A DNA stretch of 64,000 bases from an uncultured Ruminiclostridium sp. (lineage in GTDB: Bacteria > Bacillota > Clostridia > Oscillospirales > Ruminococcaceae). Where the stretch lies: NCBI GenBank assembly GCA_910588335.1, contig CAJUQV010000005.1, forward strand, positions 1 to 64,000. Reading direction: 5' to 3'. This document shows positions 58,585 through 64,000 of the stretch, piece by piece (the first letter of the stretch is position 1; the number at the start of each line of letters is the position of its first letter). Made by a program: the position numbers and the translations under genes. The notes beneath the pieces are model-generated. The model worked only from the letters and a program-made list of their open reading frames with translations. It made no database searches and had not been told where the DNA came from.

Positions 58585-58631
58585 AAAATCCCCTTTTAAC
58601 AACATCCGGAATGTTGTTAAAAGGGGATTTT
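58585..58631. terminator. Bidirectional terminator between V-ATPase operon and lipoprotein gene
   Basis: Perfect 21-bp stem: 58585-58605 pairs with 58611-58631 (AAAATCCCCTTTTAACAACA at its start), loop CCGGA. The A/T ends give T-runs on both strands. It can end the V-ATPase transcript and the minus-strand lipoprotein transcript. Confidence 0.85.
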
Positions 58632-58660
58632 CGTTTGTACTAATAGTTTGCAGGAGTCTT

Positions 58661-59107
58661 TTATAATTCTGCCTTGAATCCGTCCTCAAAGCTTCCGCTT
58701 ACCGATATCTCATATTTTTTCCCATACTCCGCCGAAATCTCAACAATATCCGTTGGATCCGATTCATTCAGATTACTGTCCAGTACGTAAATTTCAATCT
58801 GAAATACCGAAATATCGGATTCGTCCGGAAAATCATTTTCGTCAAATACTACCTTCATATTTTGTTTTTTGCTTAATTTGCTTTCATCGGCGTGGCTTAC
58901 GCCTTGTCCTCCTATCGGCTTTCCGTCAAGATAATATTCGAGCCTGTAACCGTAAATATCGCTTTTGCAGTCGTTTGACAGTGTTATGATAAAGAATTTG
59001 GTATCCTTTACAACGAAATTATTGACGATTTTAAATGTGCATCCTGTGAAAGCGAGGGTATACAGAATCAATGTCAAAACTGTTATGATTTTAGCTGCTC
59101 TTTTCAT
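58661..59107 (-). CDS. Small lipoprotein, unknown
   Basis: 148-residue secreted lipoprotein. The N-terminal KRAAKIITVLTLILYTLAFTGC gives a basic region, hydrophobic core and a lipobox ending in Cys23 (shortened: TLAFTGC), so it should be lipid-anchored on the outer face of the membrane. The mature part is beta-rich (FFIITLSNDCKSDIYGYRLEY, YYLDGKPIGGQGVSHAD) and may be an Ig-like or FxLD-like domain; I recognise no family. AAGGAG precedes the ATG. Single gene with its own terminator. Confidence 0.8.
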   Translation of the reverse strand: MKRAAKIITVLTLILYTLAFTGCTFKIVNNFVVKDTKFFIITLSNDCKSDIYGYRLEYYLDGKPIGGQGVSHADESKLSKKQNMKVVFDENDFPDESDISVFQIEIYVLDSNLNESDPTDIVEISAEYGKKYEISVSGSFEDGFKAEL

Positions 59108-59255
59108 TGTACGCGCTCCTTTTTGTTTTTATTACAGACATATTATATCAAAAACGAATTGACGTTTACATTGAAAGCAGTTACATTTCAGCTTTTTACA
59201 GTGACATTTTTGTAATACTAAAGGGGAAAAGCACAAGAAAAGGATATCGTAGAAT

Positions 59256-61778
59256 TTATGCCGTGACTATTTTTTTGGCATTCTGTAGACCCAGCTTTTC
59301 AACGGCATTTTCACGCATTTTATATTTCAGTATTTTGCCCGCTGCGTTCATGGGAAATTCCTTTACGAAATCCACATAACGAGGAACCTTATGCTTAGCC
59401 ATATGGTCGAGAACGAATTTTTTTATTTCATCCTCGGATGATTCCTCCCCGTCCTGAAGAATAATACACGCCATTATCTCTTCGCCATAGTCCTTATCGG
59501 GAACGCCGATTACCTGTACGTCCTTTACTTTTGGGTGAGTATAAAGAAAGTCCTCTATTTCCTTGGGATAAATATTTTCGCCGCCGCGGATTATCATATC
59601 CTTTATGCGTCCGGTTACCTTGAAGTTGCCGTCGGGGAGTCTCCTTAAAAGGTCGCCTGTATGGAGCCAGCCGTCTTCGTCTATCGCGGCGGCGGTGGCT
59701 TCGGGCATCTTGTAATAGCCCTTCATAATATTGTAGCCCCTTGCCACGAATTCTCCGTCCACATTGTCGGGTACATCCTCGTTGGTTTCGGGATCAACGA
59801 TTCGGCACTCAACGCCGAATATCGGGCCGCCAACGGTGTTTACGCGGGTTTCTATACTGTCGGTGGTTTTGCTCATAGTTGTGGCAGGGGAAGCTTCGGT
59901 TTGACCATAGGTAATACAAATTTCGCTCATGTGCATTTTTTCTATTACTTCTTCCATGGTCTTTATAGGGCAGGGGGATCCCGCCATTATTCCTGTTCTC
60001 ATATGGGAAAAATCGGTTTTGGGGAAATCTTCGTGGCCTAACATGGCGATAAACATAGTTGGCACGCCATGGAAGCAGGTTATCTTTTCCTTATTGATAC
60101 AATTCAGGCTTTTACGGGGTGAAAAAGCGGGAATAGGGGACATTGTGACTCCATGAGTCATTGAGGCGGTCATTGCCAGAACCATTCCAAAGCAGTGAAA
60201 CATAGGAACCTGTATCATCATGCGGTCGGCGGTGGATAAGTCCATGCAGTCACCGATAGCTTTGCCGTTGTTTACAACGTTGTAGTGAGTGAGCATTACG
60301 CCCTTGGGGAATCCGGTGGTTCCGGAAGTGTACTGCATATTGCATACATCGTGCTTGTCTATGGTACGCCGTATTTTTTCCACTTCGGTGTAGGGAACCT
60401 CCTCGGCTTTTTTCGCCGCTTCTTCCCAGGTGTAACAGCCCTTCATTTCAAAACCGACTGTGACAATGTTTTTGAGAATAGGGAGACGCGCCGAGTGAAG
60501 CTGTCCTTTTTCCGAATTTTCAAGCTCAGGACAGATTTCCCTGATTATTCCCGCATAGTCGCTGTCTTTGAATCCCTCTACCATAACGAGAGTGTGAGTA
60601 TCAGATTGTTTCAACAGGTATTCTGCCTCGTGAATTTTATAGGCGGTGTTTACCGTTACCAACACCGCGCCTATTTTGGTTGTGGCCCAGAAGGTTACAT
60701 ACCAGGCGGGAACATTTGTGGCCCAGATTGCCACATGATCTCCTTTTTTAACGCCCATGGCCAGAAGCGCTCTGGCAAAATTGTCCACATCGTCACGGAA
60801 TTCGGGATATGTTCTCGTGTATTCCAGCTCGGTATAGCGGAAAGCGTATTGATTTGGAAATTCCTCACAGATTCTGTCCAGAATATCGGGGAATGTATAA
60901 TCTATCAATCGCTCTTTTGGCCATACATATTTGCCGGTTTTGGTATTGTTGTCCTGAAGAGGGTGTTTGTGGCGAACCTTGTAAGGAGCCATAAAGCTTG
61001 CGTAGTGGGGAACCACTACGCCCGCGTCGCAAAGGTTATTTGACCATTGCTTTACCCATTCCAGAGAAACATAGCCGTTATATCCCAAACTTTTTAAAGC
61101 TTCCAGCATTTCCTTTATCGGCAAATCACCTTCGCCCATAAGCTTGTATTCAATTTTTCCGTTCTTGCTTACGCTGTCCTTTGTATGAACGTATTTGATG
61201 TATTCCCCTAAATTAGCTGCCGTTTCTTCCGGAGATTCACCGTTGAAACGGTAAGGGTGGTGCATATCCCAGAGGGCGGCAACCTTCCTGCTCGCCACCT
61301 TGTCAAGTACGTTTTTAAGGCGTTTGGTGTCGCTGTACACGCCGTTTGTTTCCACGAGAAGGGTAACGTTGTATTCTTCGGCGACGGGAACCAGCTTTTT
61401 CAGTTCCTCTATGATAGCTTCGTCGTCCACCTCGCCCTCCGGCATAGGCTCAAGATCGGCAAGTATGCGGATATAGGAAGAGTCAAGACTGTGAGCCAAC
61501 TTTGCGTAGGAGGTTATTTCTTTACGATTTTCCTCCGATTTGTCCGTAAATTTAAGACAGGCGCCGGAAGATATGCAGGGGATTTCAAGTCCTAATTTTT
61601 TGAGCTTTGCCGCAGTTTTGGGAAGCTGCGCTTCCGTAAATGGCTTGGCTTTAACGGAAAAGATATCCGAGCCGAGTCCGCGTATTTCGATACCGTCAAA
61701 GTTAAAGTCTTTGGCCATCGAATATATGTCTGTCCATTCAAAATCGGGGCATGCAAGAGTTGAAAAGCTGATTTTCAT
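59256..61778 (-). CDS. Fusion of xylose-isomerase-like TIM barrel and acyl-CoA synthetase
   Basis: 840-residue protein with two parts. Residues about 1-275 form a sugar phosphate isomerase/epimerase (AP-endonuclease 2 family) TIM barrel: MKISFSTLACPDFEWTDIY, FDGIEIRGLG, LLVETNGVYSDT, ALWDMHHPYRFN, VHTKDS and GEGDLPIKEMLEALKSLGY, with metal-ligand Glu, Asp and His residues in place. Residues about 290-840 are a complete AMP-forming acyl-CoA synthetase: MQYTSGTTGFPKGVMLTH, YGQTEASPATT, DGWLHTGDL and NAAGKILKYKMRE with the catalytic Lys. No frame break separates them. Substrates unknown. AAAGGAC precedes the ATG. It stands alone between the lipoprotein and leuA. Confidence 0.93.
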   Translation of the reverse strand: MKISFSTLACPDFEWTDIYSMAKDFNFDGIEIRGLGSDIFSVKAKPFTEAQLPKTAAKLKKLGLEIPCISSGACLKFTDKSEENRKEITSYAKLAHSLDSSYIRILADLEPMPEGEVDDEAIIEELKKLVPVAEEYNVTLLVETNGVYSDTKRLKNVLDKVASRKVAALWDMHHPYRFNGESPEETAANLGEYIKYVHTKDSVSKNGKIEYKLMGEGDLPIKEMLEALKSLGYNGYVSLEWVKQWSNNLCDAGVVVPHYASFMAPYKVRHKHPLQDNNTKTGKYVWPKERLIDYTFPDILDRICEEFPNQYAFRYTELEYTRTYPEFRDDVDNFARALLAMGVKKGDHVAIWATNVPAWYVTFWATTKIGAVLVTVNTAYKIHEAEYLLKQSDTHTLVMVEGFKDSDYAGIIREICPELENSEKGQLHSARLPILKNIVTVGFEMKGCYTWEEAAKKAEEVPYTEVEKIRRTIDKHDVCNMQYTSGTTGFPKGVMLTHYNVVNNGKAIGDCMDLSTADRMMIQVPMFHCFGMVLAMTASMTHGVTMSPIPAFSPRKSLNCINKEKITCFHGVPTMFIAMLGHEDFPKTDFSHMRTGIMAGSPCPIKTMEEVIEKMHMSEICITYGQTEASPATTMSKTTDSIETRVNTVGGPIFGVECRIVDPETNEDVPDNVDGEFVARGYNIMKGYYKMPEATAAAIDEDGWLHTGDLLRRLPDGNFKVTGRIKDMIIRGGENIYPKEIEDFLYTHPKVKDVQVIGVPDKDYGEEIMACIILQDGEESSEDEIKKFVLDHMAKHKVPRYVDFVKEFPMNAAGKILKYKMRENAVEKLGLQNAKKIVTA

Positions 61779-61894
61779 ATTGATTGTCCTTTCGTTTTAT
61801 TGTCTTTTTATATTTTAACATAAACGGAAAAATTTTGCAAGTCAACATTATTTTTAACAAGATTATCGGTGCTGATACAGTTAGCACAATAAAA

Positions 61895-63562
61895 TTATGA
61901 TTTAAAAATACCGCTTAAATTAAGAGCGCTTATAAGTCCTTTTACCGACGATGTGATAATATCGCTGTGGATTCCGGCTCCCCATGTGACGACTCCATTT
62001 TTATCGGCTATTTCAACATAGGATATCGCTTTTGATTTGGATCCGGTGTTAAGGGCATGTTCGCTGTAGGAGCATATGGTAAAAGCGATTCCCATACATC
62101 GTCTTAAAGCGTCACTTACCGCGTCAAGGCGGCCGTTTCCTTTTCCGGAAATTATTCTTTCCCTGTTGTTTTGTACAATGGTAAGCCGCGCTTCGTATTC
62201 GTCGCCGGGAACAAAATGAACCTCTTTAAACTTAACGTTTTTTTCCACATTGACAAAGTTTTCGGTAAAGGCACCGTATATTTCATCGGGAGTAAGCTCC
62301 TGATGATGCTTGTCTGAAATTCCTTTTATTGTGTAGCTTACCGTTTCGCGGAATTTCGGGGGCAGGTCTACGCCGAATTTTTTTTGAAGCAGAAATCCGA
62401 TCCCTCCCTTTCCGCTTTGACTGTTTATACGTATAACGTCACTGTCGTACTGTCTGCCTACGTCTTTCGGATCAATGGGGAGATAAGGAACCGTCCAGTA
62501 AGGAGCGTTTTTTTCTTCGCGCCATTTCATGCCTTTTGCGATAGCATCCTGATGGGAGCCGGAGAAGGCTGCGTATACGAGCGCACCCCCGTAAGGTTGT
62601 CTTTCTCCGACTTTCATTCCCGTCATTTTTTCGTACATCGCCACAACCTCCGGCATATTTCCGAAATCCAGTTTCGGGTCAACACCGTGAGTGTACATAT
62701 TCAGCGCCAAAGTAACTATATCCGCATTTCCCGTTCTTTCACCGTTTCCGAACAGCGTACCCTCAACCCTGTCCGCTCCGGCCAGCAGTCCAAGCTCGGT
62801 ATCGGCTACGCCGCAGCCGCGGTCATTATGTGGATGCAGTGAAACGATTACGTGTTCTCTTTTGTAAAGATTTTTGCACATATATTCGATCTGACAGGCG
62901 TAAACGTGAGGAAGCGAGAGCTCAACCGTTACGGGAAGGTTTATTATAACCTTTTTTTCTTGAGACGGTTCCCATACCTTAAGCACCTCGTTGCATATTT
63001 CCAGAGCAAATTCAGGTTCGGTTCCCGTAAAGCTTTCAGGAGAGTATTCAAAAGTAAAATTCCCGTCAAATTCCTCCGCATATTTTAAAAAGAGCTTTGC
63101 GCCGTCCACGGCTATATCAATTATTTCTTCCTTGGATTTTTTGAAAACCTGTTCCCGCTGGGCTAAGGAAGTGGAGTTATAAAGGTGAAATACCGCGTTT
63201 TTTGCACCCTTTAAAGCTTCAAAAGTCTTTTTAATGATATGCTCGCGGGACTGTGTGAGCACTTGTATGGTTACGTCGTCGGGAATGAGTTTTTTTTCTA
63301 TTAACTCGCGGCAGAATTCATATTCCGTTTCTGAGGCGGCAGGGAAGCCGATTTCGATTTCCTTAAAACCTATTTTAACAAGAAACTTGAAAAATTCCAG
63401 TTTTTCTTCCAAAGCCATAGGAACTACCAAGGCCTGATTTCCGTCTCTGAGGTCTACGCTGCACCAAATAGGAGATTTGTTTATATATTCTTTTTTTGCC
63501 CAGTCGAGGCAAGCGCATGGGGGCATAAAATAGTTTCTGGTGTATTTTTTCGTGTTTTTCAT
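61895..63562 (-). CDS. leuA: 2-isopropylmalate synthase
   Basis: 555-residue LeuA of the longer, type 2 kind, catalysing acetyl-CoA plus 2-oxoisovalerate to 2-isopropylmalate, the first step of leucine synthesis. The catalytic VDLRDGNQAL lies near residue 36, the metal-binding HPHNDRG and GNGERTGN follow, and the C-terminal LeuA dimer/regulatory domain runs from about residue 420 (ISGKGNGRLDAVSDALRR). The start at 63562 has AAAGGAG; the frame extends to 63610. It is controlled by the leucine T-box immediately upstream. No other leu gene is in the window. Confidence 0.97.
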   Translation of the reverse strand: MKNTKKYTRNYFMPPCACLDWAKKEYINKSPIWCSVDLRDGNQALVVPMALEEKLEFFKFLVKIGFKEIEIGFPAASETEYEFCRELIEKKLIPDDVTIQVLTQSREHIIKKTFEALKGAKNAVFHLYNSTSLAQREQVFKKSKEEIIDIAVDGAKLFLKYAEEFDGNFTFEYSPESFTGTEPEFALEICNEVLKVWEPSQEKKVIINLPVTVELSLPHVYACQIEYMCKNLYKREHVIVSLHPHNDRGCGVADTELGLLAGADRVEGTLFGNGERTGNADIVTLALNMYTHGVDPKLDFGNMPEVVAMYEKMTGMKVGERQPYGGALVYAAFSGSHQDAIAKGMKWREEKNAPYWTVPYLPIDPKDVGRQYDSDVIRINSQSGKGGIGFLLQKKFGVDLPPKFRETVSYTIKGISDKHHQELTPDEIYGAFTENFVNVEKNVKFKEVHFVPGDEYEARLTIVQNNRERIISGKGNGRLDAVSDALRRCMGIAFTICSYSEHALNTGSKSKAISYVEIADKNGVVTWGAGIHSDIITSSVKGLISALNLSGIFKS

Positions 63563-63613
63563 TTCTTCTCCTTTCTGCATATTGTGGAAACAACAAATAA
63601 ATATCGGCAAAAC

Positions 63614-63880
63614 ATAAATCCCCGTCTCTTAAAATAAAGAGACGGGGATAAATCCTCGCGGTACCACTCTTTTTAGTACGATTTTTAACCGTACCCACCT
63701 TAACCACATCAAACAATGTGCAACTCTGTAACGGGAGTTCCCGTTCAAACCTACATAAGATAAATCTCACTTCAGCCGACTGCTCAAGGGTGAGTTATTA
63801 CAATTTCGTTTTACCGCTTCACATCAGCCAACGGCTTTCTGAAAAAACAAAATTACTTTTTTCCCTGTCATAGCATTTAT
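63614..63880 (-). promoter_or_regulatory. T-box riboswitch, leucine (CUC specifier), upstream of leuA
   Basis: On the minus strand the T-box motif AAGAGTGGTACCGCG is at 63671-63657 and a strong terminator stem ATCCCCGTCTCTT/AAGAGACGGGGAT spans 63649-63618. Stem I lies toward 63780-63870 with the AGAAAGCCGTTGGCTGATGT distal loop. The specifier triplet reads CTC at 63794-63792 (in AACTCACCC), a leucine codon, in agreement with leuA. Uncharged tRNA-Leu would favour the antiterminator and turn leuA on. Confidence 0.92.
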
Positions 63881-63888
63881 TTTTATTT

Positions 63889-63917
63889 ATTATAAATGAT
63901 TTTTTTTAGTTTGTCAA
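63889..63917 (-). promoter_or_regulatory. sigma-A promoter of the leuA T-box
   Basis: Minus strand TTGACA (63917-63912), 17 bases, TATAAT (63894-63889): a perfect consensus promoter just before the T-box. Confidence 0.85.
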
Positions 63918-64000
63918 GTGGTTTTATAAATTTTTTCTTTTAACAAGTAGGTGCAAAAATTAAGCGGCAAAGAAAAAAGCAGTGGAAATTGTTTTTAAAT

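Overview
The window reads as a chromosomal segment of an anaerobic, endospore-forming, low-to-mid GC Gram-positive bacterium. I would place it in the Clostridia, probably the Oscillospiraceae/Ruminococcaceae area. The reasons are the sporulation genes (spoIIGA-sigE-sigG, spoVG, yabP-yabQ, a ymxH-type gene, a SpoVB-like flippase), a V-type ATPase in place of an F-type one, an anaerobic class III ribonucleotide reductase, a T-box in front of leuA, Firmicutes-type AGGAGG ribosome binding sites, and sigma-A promoters with 17-bp spacers. The lineage is inferred from gene content only; there is no rRNA gene here. I saw no tRNA, rRNA, CRISPR array, phage or transposase gene.

Layout. 1-3.3 kb (+): Nudix hydrolase, ruvX, ymxH-like gene, rpsB-tsf. 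3.5-7.6 kb (-): murC translationally coupled to an intracellular GH3 glycosidase. 7.8-8.1 kb (+): spoVG, overlapping tail-to-tail with a Nudix pyrophosphatase. 8.0-13.1 kb (-): an operon of a divergent ddl-like gene, DUF1934, argS, a degenerate MetH-like gene and the Nudix gene. 13.2-17.9 kb (-): GNAT-tyrA-membrane protein, then sigG, sigE and spoIIGA. 18.1-24.6 kb (+): SpoVB-like flippase, ruvCAB, glmM, rRNA-type methyltransferase. 24.6-34.9 kb (+): ECF transporter module ecfA1-ecfA2-ecfT, truA, DUF5711, CvpA, ClpE-like unfoldase, SDR, an orphan gene and a GNAT remnant. 35.0-38.1 kb: a MITE, then grpB and nrdD (-). 38.6-45.0 kb (+): alanine symporter, PEP carboxykinase, mazG, HU, S4 protein, yabP, yabQ, divIC. 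45.0-48.9 kb: DRE-TIM-like protein and zinc-ribbon protein (-), ACT protein and UPF0210 (+). 49.0-58.4 kb (+): a nine-gene V-ATPase operon. 58.6-63.9 kb (-): lipoprotein, a TIM-barrel/acyl-CoA synthetase fusion, and leuA behind a leucine T-box.

Most protein genes belong to well-known families. The least explained signal is in the spaces between them. At least four kinds of repeat are present. (1) A two-hairpin element of about 95-120 bp has four full copies and one partial copy; both stems are preserved by paired changes. (2) A 148-bp element with about six helices occurs twice, each time inside an operon (ecfA2/ecfT and atpF/atpE), and its stems also change in pairs. (3) A hairpin element of about 90-113 bp occurs twice, each time directly after a copy of element 1. 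(4) A 172-bp MITE is flanked by TTAA and supplies the stop codon of grpB. Elements 1 and 2 are the best candidates here for something undescribed.

Several proteins lack the catalytic residues of their family: NrdD stops just before its glycyl-radical motif, a Ddl-like protein has lost two metal ligands, and a MetH-like protein has no zinc cysteines. All coordinates, alignments and structures were read by eye; none has been computed.
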